A stretch of 64,000 bases of DNA from Hyunsoonleella aquatilis (GCF_014270105.1 NZ_JACNMF010000002.1:1-64000); one strand, 5' to 3'; numbered from the stretch's first letter, positions 1 through 9,783 are shown. Notes: generated by a model from the sequence alone, not told the origin. Program-made: numbers and translations.

Positions 1-5
1 GCTTC

Positions 6-43
6 TCTCGCAAACCTGCCTGCCGGCAGGCAGGGGCGCAAAG
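6..43. repeat. 20-bp perfect palindrome nested in a second repeat
   Basis: Positions 15-34 are a perfect palindrome (CCTGCCTGCCGGCAGGCAGG). The flanks TCTCGCAAA (6-14) and GGCGCAAAG (35-43) join, without the palindrome, into the start of the inverted repeat seen around the GxxExxY gene at 56336 and 56763. One dispersed repeat therefore appears to have landed inside another. A related palindrome is at 10852-10873. Confidence 0.6.
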
Positions 44-130
44 CGGGGGACGGCAAAGGGGCAAACGGACGGGGCCCCGAAAGGACGCCGGACCATCGGG
101 CGGACAGCGCGGCCCGCGGGCACCCCCGCG

Positions 131-225
131 CTAGGGATTGAGGCATCTGCCGGAGCTCCTCCATCAGAGCGACTGCCGAAAGCCCGACAATACCGATAGC
201 TATCGGGAGGGGAGCGCCCTAAAAA
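131..225 (+). ncRNA. candidate structured RNA or RNA-like repeat
   Basis: This GC-rich stretch reads like a recurring flavobacterial intergenic element: CTAGGGATTGAGGCAT near the start, AAAGCCCGACAA in the middle and GGGGAGCGCCCTA at the end. TAGGG (132-136) can pair with CCCTA (217-221), and 193-206 is a perfect CCGATAGCTATCGG hairpin. From memory this resembles elements grouped in RNA collections (possibly the Flavo-1 type), but family membership cannot be confirmed here. The sequence from 1 to about 130 is equally GC-rich and contains no convincing coding frame. Confidence 0.35.
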
Positions 226-260
226 CCCAAAAAATTATACCTATATATTTTGTGTATGAA

Positions 261-2321
261 CTACATAAAAAAGTTCCAAACGATACCAAATCGGACTATG
301 AAATCGCGATAAGGGTAGTTTGGGGCTGAATAAAAATTGTAGCCCGTAAAGGAGGAGTTGAAGTGTTCGGCCTTAAAAAATATTCGTGTTTGTCGGATTT
401 TGGCATTAACGAAGAAATCGAATCTTGGAAAATCGCCAAACTCCCTATCTGTTTGCACATAAAACTCTGACATAACTGGGTTATATGCATTCATGTAGTA
501 CTTTGTGAAATAATTAAAAGTGAGGCCTGTTTGCAAAAACATGGCTTTCTTGAAGACATGTGAACTAAAATAAATTGTGTTACGGGTAGTTAGCTCGGGT
601 ACGTTAAGCACCTTGTTTTCATCTTGAACGTTTTGATATAATATGGTATTATTTAAGGCAAATTTTCCAAATTTTATTTCATTTTCCGCTTTTATTCTAA
701 AATAGTTGATGGTGCCATCATTCTGGAATGCTTTTATTTGCTGGGTACCCGCCGTGGCATTTGCATCATTTTTAAAATAGATGTAATCACTGATGGTGGT
801 ATAATCCACCGTAACATTTGCTATGTTCTTAAATTTTACAAAGAAAGCGAGCTGTTGCGTTTCGGTATTGTTGAAACTGTTCCGCCAGTTGTAGTTTAAA
901 TAGTTGCTCTGATACAACTGCTGGTTGTAATTAGGAGCTTTTGAGCTATGGTTTATAGATGCTTTAGCAAATATGACATCATTAAAATTATAACTGGCGT
1001 GAGCTTTAACAAAGTTGCCCTGAAAATCACCCGAAATATTGACTCCCGCTTCCCCATTGATATCAAAGCCCCTATAATATTTATGGTATTTTCCGCCTGC
1101 CGAATAAACGTTCCCTTTTAATCTGTTGGTGATCGTATTTCCATTTAGCACTACTACCCTATCGTAGCCGTAGTTATAGTTATCGTTACTAATATTTACC
1201 TGAAAATCCCCAAGTTCGTTATTGAAGTACTGCAACTGTACCTGATTAAATAAATGCTCCAGCGTAGAGCGTTCCCTTAGCCCTGAAGTAACGAATGCGT
1301 CACCAAAAATACTATTAGCCGAAGTCTGATCATATTGAAAATACTTGTCCTCAAAGGATATAATATGCTTAACGGTGAGACGACTTTTTGAAGTAGAATC
1401 GTTTAAAATCGTTGGGAGGAATTTTTTAACCTTTTTGTTAAAGACATCATAGCTATGTTCTAAATGAAAACGTTTACCTTTTAAAATATTTTCTGCATTC
1501 TCAAAATTGACCTCCAAAATGGAACGGTCGCGAAATTCGTCAATACCACTTTCAAAATTCTCGACCATGTCGTCCCGGATACCCCCATTTTCATTGTTTA
1601 GCAAATCCTGCATCACAACATGCCCTCGCATCTTGTAGCGACGGTTTTTGGTATGATAGTTAGTGAGGAACCGAAAATTTCCCGTACTGGTCAAAATACT
1701 TTGGTATTTCCCTAAAGACCTAAGGCCTTTATATCCAATTGACAAATTAAGTTGTGGTGAGGTGTTAACCGTAAAAAAAGAATCTGCCAACTGTCCTTGT
1801 TCAAAAGCAGATTTATATAATAATTCCGTTAAAGGTGTTGGCACCCGATAATATGAAATATCCTCAATTTCCATATAATTGAAATGCCTGGCCCTGGCTC
1901 CAAAGCTTGGCATTAAATCCGTGCTTTGGAAATTATAGGTGAGGCTATTATAGGATTGCCCAATGTTTGAGAAGCGCACCAATCCAAAGTTATCCCGTCT
2001 TAAATAATTGAATTTGTAATCTTTAAAAACCGTTAAAGATGTATCGACATGTGTGGTATCGTTTTCATGAGAAATAATGAGGTAGTCCTCAATTTTTGCT
2101 TTCTTTTCCTTTGGATCTTGTGGATCGATACGATCCAAAAGGTTTCCCCCGCGACCTGCGGAACGCGAAGTCCTTAAACTATCCTCTGGCTGCGTGGCCA
2201 ATGTTTCCTGAGGTTTTGTCGCCAATGAATCTTGAGGCTTTGTTTGCTTGCCGGAAAGCACCTGCCCAAACGCAATACAAGAAAAAACACCAAAAAGGAT
2301 TGTAAGGCCTAACTTTCGCAT
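261..2321 (-). CDS. putative outer-membrane porin (Porin_10-like)
   Basis: A 686-residue exported protein beginning MRKLGLTILFGVFSCIAFGQ, a signal peptide ending near residue 20. An ATG two codons upstream (2327) is also possible. A polar Gln/Thr/Asp-rich linker precedes a long region of alternating hydrophobic and aromatic residues (many Asn/Tyr/Phe strands), and the chain ends in WNFFM, as expected of a beta-barrel. Length and texture match the 'putative porin' family of Bacteroidota. It is transcribed in the same direction as the SusCD locus, but the terminator at 2419-2461 and a -7 box at 2339-2346 make it a separate unit. The substrate cannot be told. Confidence 0.75.
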   Translation of the reverse strand: MRKLGLTILFGVFSCIAFGQVLSGKQTKPQDSLATKPQETLATQPEDSLRTSRSAGRGGNLLDRIDPQDPKEKKAKIEDYLIISHENDTTHVDTSLTVFKDYKFNYLRRDNFGLVRFSNIGQSYNSLTYNFQSTDLMPSFGARARHFNYMEIEDISYYRVPTPLTELLYKSAFEQGQLADSFFTVNTSPQLNLSIGYKGLRSLGKYQSILTSTGNFRFLTNYHTKNRRYKMRGHVVMQDLLNNENGGIRDDMVENFESGIDEFRDRSILEVNFENAENILKGKRFHLEHSYDVFNKKVKKFLPTILNDSTSKSRLTVKHIISFEDKYFQYDQTSANSIFGDAFVTSGLRERSTLEHLFNQVQLQYFNNELGDFQVNISNDNYNYGYDRVVVLNGNTITNRLKGNVYSAGGKYHKYYRGFDINGEAGVNISGDFQGNFVKAHASYNFNDVIFAKASINHSSKAPNYNQQLYQSNYLNYNWRNSFNNTETQQLAFFVKFKNIANVTVDYTTISDYIYFKNDANATAGTQQIKAFQNDGTINYFRIKAENEIKFGKFALNNTILYQNVQDENKVLNVPELTTRNTIYFSSHVFKKAMFLQTGLTFNYFTKYYMNAYNPVMSEFYVQTDREFGDFPRFDFFVNAKIRQTRIFFKAEHFNSSFTGYNFYSAPNYPYRDFIVRFGIVWNFFM

Positions 2322-2338
2322 AATCATAAAAAACGTTG

Positions 2339-2346
2339 CAAATGTA
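2339..2346 (-). promoter_or_regulatory. TAnnTTTG -7 element before the porin gene
   Basis: The minus strand reads TACATTTG, an exact match to the Bacteroidota sigma-factor -7 consensus TAnnTTTG, ending 17 bases before the chosen ATG. No good -33 TTG is visible at the usual spacing, so only the -7 half is supported. Confidence 0.45.
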
Positions 2347-2418
2347 AATACAAAATATGATAACGATGAAAAATGAGGAAATTATATTTTAGAGAGGGAA
2401 GTTGTAGTTCAGAGTTAA

Positions 2419-2461
2419 TAAAAAAAGCAATCCCTAAACCTATTTCAAATTTAGGGATTGC
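2419..2461 (-). terminator. intrinsic terminator of the SusCD locus
   Basis: GCAATCCCTAAA (2427-2438) pairs perfectly with TTTAGGGATTGC (2450-2461), a 12-bp stem. On the minus strand the stem is followed by a run of at least seven T. It lies 28 bases after the stop of the DUF4302 gene and closes the four-gene import locus. Confidence 0.85.
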
Positions 2462-2489
2462 CTTAAAAAATTCTCAGTCAAAGGAATTA

Positions 2490-3956
2490 TTAGCCAAAAA
2501 ATAGCCCATAAACCCTTAAAGCCTGATTGTCCATCTTAGTAAATGTTCCAGATATATTACTGAAACCATTTGTATTTGATCGGAAAGGGCCTTCATTCGT
2601 ATAGAGCATACCTGAGCTTGAAGAGGCTGGATTATCAAAAAAGTCTATTAGCGGGGCATAAAAAGGTTCTAAAAATGGTCCGTTTCCTGTCCCAAATGGC
2701 CCTGTATATTCTTGAAAAAGCCTATTATTACTTACGCTAGCCCTATTATAACAATAGAACGCATTGAATGCGGCCCCATCGGCTGCACGAGTAATCTGTA
2801 CAAACAAAAAATTATCACATGCATCACTATTAAAATTAAAAATAAACTGGAACTGAGTTAAAGAAAATGCTCCAGGACCAAACCCAGCATCCAAATTTGC
2901 ATTAATTTGATCTATGACTTCTTCCTGAAAACAGGGGCTTGTCAAAGGGTTAGACCCTAAGGAAATCCTATACAAAAAGGCACTTTCCAATAAAGCGATA
3001 TCATCATTGATACCCTCCCCTGAAGGACTTAACAATGGGGAATTTGAAATTGTAGCGGTCGCACCATTTGAGGTTGCGACGTATTGCGGTTTACCACTGC
3101 TGGTATCCAAAACAAAATCCTTGAAGACACTATCTCCAACTTCCAATGCGGGACTTATTATTATTGCCTCTTTTCCGTCGATAAAAGTAAAAGCTGCACC
3201 TATACCCTTCTCAGTGGTAACACCTTCACTGTCCACTGTTTCAGCGTCAAAAAATATAGTATTAGGTGTGTAGTTCAAAACATAGGTAACCATCCCTCCC
3301 TCGCCTGGAGCTTCCAAAACAAGACTATCATAAACTGACGCCGTTGAACAGTCCACATCATCAAAAGTCTGTCTGTTAGCATAGGAAGCTTCTACACTTG
3401 CCACACTTTCAGCATCAAAGTCCGTAAAATTCGAAGGATAAAGAATTAAGGATGCAGTATCCCTATTTCTTACATCCCTAAAAGTAATAACCCCGTTGTC
3501 GTTGCTGAAATATTGAAAAACAGATGTCCCAAAAAACCCAATACCAGTTTGAAAACCATTAATATTTTGTGTAACGGCTGTAGGATCGGTTGCTTTAGTA
3601 ATATGATTGCGCGTTGTAAATACAAGTTCCGTTGTAGTTCCAAGCCTTACCTCATAACTGGAATTTTGAAGCGTACTATCGTCATCAAAATCCGAAGTTT
3701 GTCTTACCGTGCCATCGGCATTAAACTGCATGAAAATGGTGAAACCACCCCTTTGATCATTCTTTGGGAAATATATCGCCCTGTAACCGTTTGGCTGAGA
3801 CACTAAAAGGTTCTGCAGTTCATTAACTCTATCAGCTACCCTATCGGCCGGTGCTTGGCCAAATACATTTTCCGTATCATCCTCGCTACACGAAAACAGC
3901 ACAAAAAAGAACAATAGTATAAAACTTAGGTACTTGTATTTTATTAAAAATTTCAT
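2490..3956 (-). CDS. DUF4302-family lipoprotein
   Basis: A 488-residue protein with a lipoprotein signal (FILLFFFVLFSCSED, Cys near residue 23). The start of the mature part (RVNELQNLLVSQPNGYRAIYF) and the following beta-rich region with 'GGFTIFMQFNADGTV' are typical of DUF4302, a family found beside SusC/SusD and a zinc metallohydrolase lipoprotein. It is last in that operon, 29 bases after the metallohydrolase stop. Its place in the operon suggests a surface-exposed accessory binding protein of the importer; its biochemical role is unknown. Confidence 0.75.
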   Translation of the reverse strand: MKFLIKYKYLSFILLFFFVLFSCSEDDTENVFGQAPADRVADRVNELQNLLVSQPNGYRAIYFPKNDQRGGFTIFMQFNADGTVRQTSDFDDDSTLQNSSYEVRLGTTTELVFTTRNHITKATDPTAVTQNINGFQTGIGFFGTSVFQYFSNDNGVITFRDVRNRDTASLILYPSNFTDFDAESVASVEASYANRQTFDDVDCSTASVYDSLVLEAPGEGGMVTYVLNYTPNTIFFDAETVDSEGVTTEKGIGAAFTFIDGKEAIIISPALEVGDSVFKDFVLDTSSGKPQYVATSNGATATISNSPLLSPSGEGINDDIALLESAFLYRISLGSNPLTSPCFQEEVIDQINANLDAGFGPGAFSLTQFQFIFNFNSDACDNFLFVQITRAADGAAFNAFYCYNRASVSNNRLFQEYTGPFGTGNGPFLEPFYAPLIDFFDNPASSSSGMLYTNEGPFRSNTNGFSNISGTFTKMDNQALRVYGLFFG

Positions 3957-3985
3957 AAATCCAATTTTTTGTTATTCTATTTAAA

Positions 3986-4879
3986 CTATATCTCCAACAA
4001 GGCCTGATAGGTTAGCTCTCGTAGTTCATAAAAATCTATGTTGAATTTTTCTTGATAATATTCAACAACAAGTTGCTCTTTAAGCCTAATACTCAATCTG
4101 GCTTGTTCGCTAGATATGCCATTTACCAAATCATCCCATTGGGTAGCAGATCTCACCAACATATATTGTATCATTTCTACAAAATCCTCACTTGGCTGAC
4201 TTGAGGCATAGGCAGAAATATAGCCCAGTTCCCTAGCCTCCTCATTACTTCTATCCGCCCATGAAGAGGTATAATTGGCAGGATTGACCAAATCAAAAAC
4301 TGGGTCATAAGGTTCGATTTGGTTCAAAATATGACCGTACTCGTGGTGAATGGTCGATAATGGCCCAATTACTGAAAACTGCACGTCAAAATCGTTTGGT
4401 GTATCTTCTTCGTACAAAATGTTGTCAAAATCTAAAAAATCTATATTAAATAGAATTATCCTTGCTCCTTGCTCGGCTATACCCAAGGTTATTGTATTTC
4501 CTCCAGGGTTGAAATTAAATCCGCCGGCTAAAACAAATTCCCTTGGTGCAATATGCTTGATAAAGTTTTCGCCTCCCAATTGGGTATAAGGCTCTATCCA
4601 AACACTCTGCAAAACTTCAGCCACCGGCCTAACACTGGACTGAAATGGAGGGTGTAAAAATCTATCAACATCCGTATCATTAATGTCCCATTTATATTGA
4701 ATTTCAATGTTATAGGGATCCACGAAATTTTCTCTTAACCAAACATCCAAATCATTCAATATGGGTGGTGTAGTATCAATTTGGGACTCAGTTATTGAAG
4801 CATCTCTCTCGCAAGCTGTAAATGCAAATACAGCACAGCAAAACAATATGCTTAATAATTTATAAAGTATTTTATTCAT
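3986..4879 (-). CDS. substrate-import-associated zinc metallohydrolase lipoprotein
   Basis: A 297-residue lipoprotein (signal ending FCCAVFAFTAC, Cys near 23). Near residue 178 it carries HHEYGHILNQ, an HExxH zinc site with the glycine and third-ligand spacing of a metallopeptidase, followed by a conserved-looking 'ARELGYISAYASSQPSEDF' segment in which the Glu and Asp resemble the family's extended site. It matches the Bacteroidota family of putative zinc-binding metallopeptidases encoded directly after SusD. It probably trims bound peptides at the cell surface before SusC takes them in; that role is inferred from family and position. Confidence 0.8.
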   Translation of the reverse strand: MNKILYKLLSILFCCAVFAFTACERDASITESQIDTTPPILNDLDVWLRENFVDPYNIEIQYKWDINDTDVDRFLHPPFQSSVRPVAEVLQSVWIEPYTQLGGENFIKHIAPREFVLAGGFNFNPGGNTITLGIAEQGARIILFNIDFLDFDNILYEEDTPNDFDVQFSVIGPLSTIHHEYGHILNQIEPYDPVFDLVNPANYTSSWADRSNEEARELGYISAYASSQPSEDFVEMIQYMLVRSATQWDDLVNGISSEQARLSIRLKEQLVVEYYQEKFNIDFYELRELTYQALLEI

Positions 4880-4898
4880 ATCTTAAATTTTTAAAATA

Positions 4899-6410
4899 TT
4901 ATCTTGGATTTTGTTCTATACCAAATGCTTGAGCATCTGGTGGGATTTGTACTGCTCTTCTATCATCTCCTCTGGGTAATGTAAATGTATCAATTGTGCT
5001 TCCGTTTACATTTACAATTCTATGCTCGACTTCAATACCATGTCTTTTTATATCTAACCAGCGCAGACCCTCATTGTAAAAGATGGACTTTCTCATTGTC
5101 AAAATTAAATTCACATAAGGGAGGTCATTCGAAGATATAGTGTAAAAAGGCGCATAAGCACTCGTATCGGTAAATGCAAAGTTCCCATTAGGGTCTTCAA
5201 TGTCCGCAGGCTCTAAAGCATCTGAAGCAACATACCCCCTAGTTTTTGTTGAAAACATTAGATTTATATCTGATACCGCATTATCATATTGCTGGAGCAT
5301 TACATAGGCTTCTGCTCTGTTAAGCAAAACTTCGTCGGTTGTCAATAGCATATATGTGACGAAGGGTAGCCCAATACCAGCCGCTTGATTGGTGAACCTA
5401 AAATATTCGTTATACTTAATCAAAGTCAAGCCTATATCACCGTTATAGGTAAATATGGAATACGCCCATGGTTTGCCTAAGGGGTTACCTCCTAATATTT
5501 GAATTTGCAAAAGTCTACTTAATTGATATCTGGCTAATCCTGAGAAAAAGCCTCTGGCGTAAACCGAACTCCCCGCAGACAACAATAAATTTGAAGGGTC
5601 TGTGGACGATGAATACTGCAATTGTAATTGCGCTCCAGGTAATTGATCGTATAAGCCATTTATATCCCTAAGTATAGTAGCACCACCTGAACCTAATGCC
5701 TCCGTGCTATAATCTATGACTTTTTGCCATTCTCCAATATGCAAATAAAACCTGGATGCAAACGCATTTGCTGCCTGCTTGGTGAAATGGAATGTTGGAA
5801 CCTCGTATTCATTCTCAATTAGCGGCAAACCTTCTTCTAAATCTTTTGCTATTTGCCCGTAAACCTGGGCAACCGTACCTCTATCATAATCTTGAATCAA
5901 TACAGTTTCAGGCTCCGTAACATAAGGAATACCCATATCTGTATTGGCCGTACTAGGATCGTATCGTTTAGAAAAAATACTCACCAACATAAAATGGGCA
6001 TAAGCCCTACATAAAAGCGCCTCTCCCCTTTGGGAATTGAACTCTTCTCCACCACCCAATTCTTCTATGGACGCAAGGGCTTGATTTGCATGGGAAATTG
6101 CTTCGTATGCTTCATTCCAATAGAATGTAGGAGTATCTTCATCATCATCATTTAAATCCCTCCAAAAATACATTTCTTCATTAATTCGGACATCTGATTC
6201 TGCCCCAGGCCCCTTGTCATCAGCATTGTCAGACATAGGCTCCAAAAAAGGAACATATCCGGCCTGCGGATAGGCTGCAACTAATAATTCAGAAATTTTC
6301 TCTGCCGAATCTATTTCCGTTCGATTGTCGGGTACTTCAGAAAGCACCTCATCACAACTAAAATTAAGAACAAGTAATAAAAACGGGATAAATTTTATAT
6401 AGCTTTTCAT
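4899..6410 (-). CDS. SusD/RagB-family nutrient-binding lipoprotein
   Basis: The protein has 503 residues from the ATG at 6410 (MKSYIKFIPFLLLVLNFSCDE). The reading frame is open further upstream, but those codons overlap susC and would bury the lipoprotein signal, and the chosen start lies 10 bases after the SusC stop. Helical TPR-like segments ('EALLCRAYAHFMLVSIFSK', 'LLNRAEAYVMLQQYDNAV') and the C-terminal 'RKSIFYNEGLRWLDIKRHG' are SusD hallmarks. SusD proteins cap the SusC barrel and deliver ligand to it. The downstream metallohydrolase argues for a peptide rather than a glycan ligand. Confidence 0.92.
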   Translation of the reverse strand: MKSYIKFIPFLLLVLNFSCDEVLSEVPDNRTEIDSAEKISELLVAAYPQAGYVPFLEPMSDNADDKGPGAESDVRINEEMYFWRDLNDDDEDTPTFYWNEAYEAISHANQALASIEELGGGEEFNSQRGEALLCRAYAHFMLVSIFSKRYDPSTANTDMGIPYVTEPETVLIQDYDRGTVAQVYGQIAKDLEEGLPLIENEYEVPTFHFTKQAANAFASRFYLHIGEWQKVIDYSTEALGSGGATILRDINGLYDQLPGAQLQLQYSSSTDPSNLLLSAGSSVYARGFFSGLARYQLSRLLQIQILGGNPLGKPWAYSIFTYNGDIGLTLIKYNEYFRFTNQAAGIGLPFVTYMLLTTDEVLLNRAEAYVMLQQYDNAVSDINLMFSTKTRGYVASDALEPADIEDPNGNFAFTDTSAYAPFYTISSNDLPYVNLILTMRKSIFYNEGLRWLDIKRHGIEVEHRIVNVNGSTIDTFTLPRGDDRRAVQIPPDAQAFGIEQNPR

Positions 6411-6420
6411 AGTATTTTTT

Positions 6421-9400
6421 TTAAAAACCAACATTAAGTGTAAACGTGTACGACCTGGTAATTGGTGAAGCAACCCCACCACTGTTGAAGAATTCCGGAT
6501 CTTGCCCCCCCAACTTATCATCAGAATAGAATAGAAACAGGTTGGTACCCTGCAGATTAAAACGTAATGAACTTAGTCCCAAATTTTTCACTGTTTGGCC
6601 ATCAAAGGTATACCCTAGGGATATGTTTTTCATCCTAACGAAATCACCATCAGCCACCCTAGCCGTTGAATAATTATAGGCATTATATGCTCTGGTAATA
6701 CTATTATCTCCAATAGATTGAATAAGCGAACGTGACGGTATAGCCGGAATATCAGTAAGATTTTCATCTCCCGGCTGTTGCCAACGGTTAACAAACTCTC
6801 TTGGGAACACACTTAAATCTGTATACTCCGAGGCGTATGCAGGATCTAAACGAATTTTGTTACCTCCAGAAAAGGACACAAAAAAGCTAAAATTCCAATT
6901 TTTATATTTGAAATTGTTAGCAAGCCCGCCTGTAATTGTAGGCAATGAAGGGCCTTCGTACACAAGGAAATCTAGAATATCCTCCGTTGCTTGGAAATCA
7001 ATTCCAGAAATTGGATCAATATCCTCTCCAAATTCATCCTGTCCTAAGTCAAAGGTAGGAACTCCAAATTCGTTTAATCCATCAAAATTAAAGGAATATA
7101 GTGCATTTCGTTCTGTACCAATTGCATTTCCCGTACCGTTAACCAATGAAAAAACGTTCGGTCTTTGCTGTAGGCTTGTTATTTCCTGATCAATAAATGA
7201 GATATTGAAACCTGTGCGCCATTGAAATTTATCAGAACTAATATTAACGGTGTTCAATTGAAACTCAATTCCATTAGTCGTCATTTCGGCGTTATTCCCC
7301 AGTTTTGTAAATTCTCCTCCAATACCAGAAGTTCTGACAACATCCAATAAATCTATACCTCTGCGCGAATAAACATCAAAGATTGCCCTAACACGCTCGT
7401 TAAAGAGACCTATTTCTAAACCTAGATTTAGCTCCCTTGTTTGCTCGTAGGTCAATTCAGAATTTTCTAGGTCTTCAATATCTATAAAATTCTCCCTGTC
7501 ATCCAGATTAAACCTATCCGTAATTGAGTTTAAGAATACCGCTCTATTGTTACTGGCCGCATCATTAAGTAAACCTGTTACCCCATAACTTGGCCTAAAA
7601 ACCAAACTTGAAATGATATTGGAATCTCTAAGAAACTTTTCTTCATGGGCATTCCAACGCGCACCTACGGAATAGGTAGGCAACCACCTTGCACTAGAGG
7701 ATTCGCCCGCTCTATTAGAACCTTCGTAATTACCGGTTACACTCAAAACATACTTTTTGTCATAATCATAATTCACCTGCATAGCCAAGGACACTTCTCG
7801 AGACCGTGTTTCTTGAGAAGCGAAATAGTCATCTCCCTCCAAAATAACTTTCCTCAATATATCGGGATCTGTAAAAACAGCTCCACCTCTGTTGAATTGA
7901 TATCCGTATCCTGTAAAGAAAGAGGACGTCCTATCAGCATGCCTGTATTCTTGATTGGCATAAATGTTAACATTATGGACATCCTTGAAAGTCTTGTCAA
8001 ACCGCAATGAATTCCTAAAGGTATATGCCGTAAGTGTATTTTTTGTTTCGGTCAAGATGCCTCCAACTGGCAAAACCACACTTGGTAACGCCACAGGATT
8101 ATCAGGATCGGTGAACAAAAAGGTATTAGCATCCCTAACGATTTGATTTTCGTCAGCTCTGTAGGCCGCAACCCTGTTTGACGCCTCCCTTGCCGCATTT
8201 TCTCCAATATTTTTAACATATCTGGCAGAACCTAAAAAGCTGTAAGTTAGATTATTGTTGATTTTGTATTCTAATTGGCCTTGAAACTTGATATCCGTTC
8301 TATTAATTTCCAACGTATTGTTTTCTATTTCGTTCAGAATATTAAGTGGTGCCCAATTAGCCCTGTAATACTCTAAATCCCCATTGGCGTCCCTTGGCCT
8401 TAAAGCTCTACTCGTAGTCAAAGCATAGTTAAAAGGGTTGATATCAAACTCCCTAGTGAATGATCCAAAAAACACATCATTCTGCCTTGCCAATGTTCCA
8501 GGCGCTTTCTGATTTACAACATTAGCACTTCCCAAAAGCGTAAAAATTAGCTTATCATCATTTAAATGAAATGAGTTTCTGAAATTTGCGGTTACACGTC
8601 TAACACGGTCCGCTATTGTCCAGCCGCCGTCAGTGAAATAACCCAACGAAGCATAAGTTCTAGAACTTTTTGAGCCACTGGAAAAACTAATATTGTGATT
8701 CTGGGTCGGTGTCATCCTATACAACTCCTTGAACCAATCAGTGTTTGCCAATTCGTATTGCTGTAAAAAGGCCGCTCTTGCTTCTTGGGTATTTCGAATT
8801 CCATAAGCTCCATTTGTTTCGTTATAAGTATCAATGGCCTGAGCCCTAATATTATAAACACCTCCATTACGCCCATACAACACATCCGGATATTGCAAAA
8901 AGCCCTTAGACTCCATGTCTCGGTATATCGATATAGTTTCTTGAGAGTTCAGTAAATTATATTGAGCGTACCTTGGCCTATCTCTCATTAAGAAATCACC
9001 GTTGTAGCTAAATGTCGGCTTTTGATCTTTTCGACCAGATTTTGTAGTGATGACAATCACACCATTTTGAGCCCGTGCACCATATAAAGAGGTTGCCGAG
9101 GCATCCCTCAAAATTTCAAAACTTTCAATGTCGTTAGCATTTAAACCGGCAATAGCAGAACTTAAAAGCGTATTAGGGTCTCCTGAAACTAAATCAGCGA
9201 ATGAAACATTTACTATCTGTTCCTGAATAACACCATCCACAATCCAAATGGGATCAGCATTTCCCAAAATCGACGCAGAACCTCTAATAGTTATTCTTGG
9301 TGCAGCCCCAAATGTTCCGGTAACATTTTGTACGCTTACCCCCGCCGCTCTACCTTCCAAAGATTGAGTGATGTCGGGCAATCCCGCTAACTCAATTTCT

Positions 9401-9783
9401 TCAGCTTTTACGGACTGAGAGGCTCCTGTAAAAACCACCCTGTCGATATTTTGATACCCCGTAATAACAACGGTATCCAAATCTTCTAAATCCTCTTTGA
9501 GGGTAACATTTATGGTACTACTCGTGCCAACCGTAACCGATTGGGCTTCCATACCGATAAAGCTAAATTTGAGGATGTCACCCGATTGGGCCTGAATGTT
9601 GTAGTTTCCATCGAAGTCCGAAACTACACCTCTGGTAGTACCATCAACTACAATGGTAACGCCTTCCAAGGGCAAACCGTTTACATCAGTAATTGTACCT
9701 GAAACCCGGTTTTCTTGAGCCTGGGACAATTGGATTGAAAACACCAATAGCAGTGTTGTCAACCAGGTCAACTTTAATTTCAT
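6421..9783 (-). CDS. SusC/RagA-family TonB-linked outer-membrane transporter
   Basis: A 1120-residue TonB-dependent transporter. It has a signal peptide (MKLKLTWLTTLLLVFSIQLSQAQ, about 23 residues), then a carboxypeptidase-regulatory-like domain ('VSGTITDVNGLPLEGVTIVV', residues 27-100), the plug ('VVITGYQ', 'SLEGRAAGVSVQ', 'IRGSASILG', 'PIWIVDGV', about 105-240) with the SusC signature 'EILRDASATSLYGARAQNGV', and a large barrel ending RSYTFTLNVGF, with the terminal aromatic residue. It is first gene of the locus susC-susD-metallohydrolase-DUF4302. No dedicated regulator (anti-sigma, hybrid kinase) is adjacent. Confidence 0.95.
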   Translation of the reverse strand: MKLKLTWLTTLLLVFSIQLSQAQENRVSGTITDVNGLPLEGVTIVVDGTTRGVVSDFDGNYNIQAQSGDILKFSFIGMEAQSVTVGTSSTINVTLKEDLEDLDTVVITGYQNIDRVVFTGASQSVKAEEIELAGLPDITQSLEGRAAGVSVQNVTGTFGAAPRITIRGSASILGNADPIWIVDGVIQEQIVNVSFADLVSGDPNTLLSSAIAGLNANDIESFEILRDASATSLYGARAQNGVIVITTKSGRKDQKPTFSYNGDFLMRDRPRYAQYNLLNSQETISIYRDMESKGFLQYPDVLYGRNGGVYNIRAQAIDTYNETNGAYGIRNTQEARAAFLQQYELANTDWFKELYRMTPTQNHNISFSSGSKSSRTYASLGYFTDGGWTIADRVRRVTANFRNSFHLNDDKLIFTLLGSANVVNQKAPGTLARQNDVFFGSFTREFDINPFNYALTTSRALRPRDANGDLEYYRANWAPLNILNEIENNTLEINRTDIKFQGQLEYKINNNLTYSFLGSARYVKNIGENAAREASNRVAAYRADENQIVRDANTFLFTDPDNPVALPSVVLPVGGILTETKNTLTAYTFRNSLRFDKTFKDVHNVNIYANQEYRHADRTSSFFTGYGYQFNRGGAVFTDPDILRKVILEGDDYFASQETRSREVSLAMQVNYDYDKKYVLSVTGNYEGSNRAGESSSARWLPTYSVGARWNAHEEKFLRDSNIISSLVFRPSYGVTGLLNDAASNNRAVFLNSITDRFNLDDRENFIDIEDLENSELTYEQTRELNLGLEIGLFNERVRAIFDVYSRRGIDLLDVVRTSGIGGEFTKLGNNAEMTTNGIEFQLNTVNISSDKFQWRTGFNISFIDQEITSLQQRPNVFSLVNGTGNAIGTERNALYSFNFDGLNEFGVPTFDLGQDEFGEDIDPISGIDFQATEDILDFLVYEGPSLPTITGGLANNFKYKNWNFSFFVSFSGGNKIRLDPAYASEYTDLSVFPREFVNRWQQPGDENLTDIPAIPSRSLIQSIGDNSITRAYNAYNYSTARVADGDFVRMKNISLGYTFDGQTVKNLGLSSLRFNLQGTNLFLFYSDDKLGGQDPEFFNSGGVASPITRSYTFTLNVGF

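Noticed and set aside
138-329. 63-residue frame at the left end
   Set aside because: It crosses the candidate RNA element and the end of the porin gene and has no protein-like pattern.
4350-4589. Open frames opposite known genes throughout the SusCD locus and other genes
   Set aside because: They are shadows of strongly supported genes on the other strand; none has a start region or family match.
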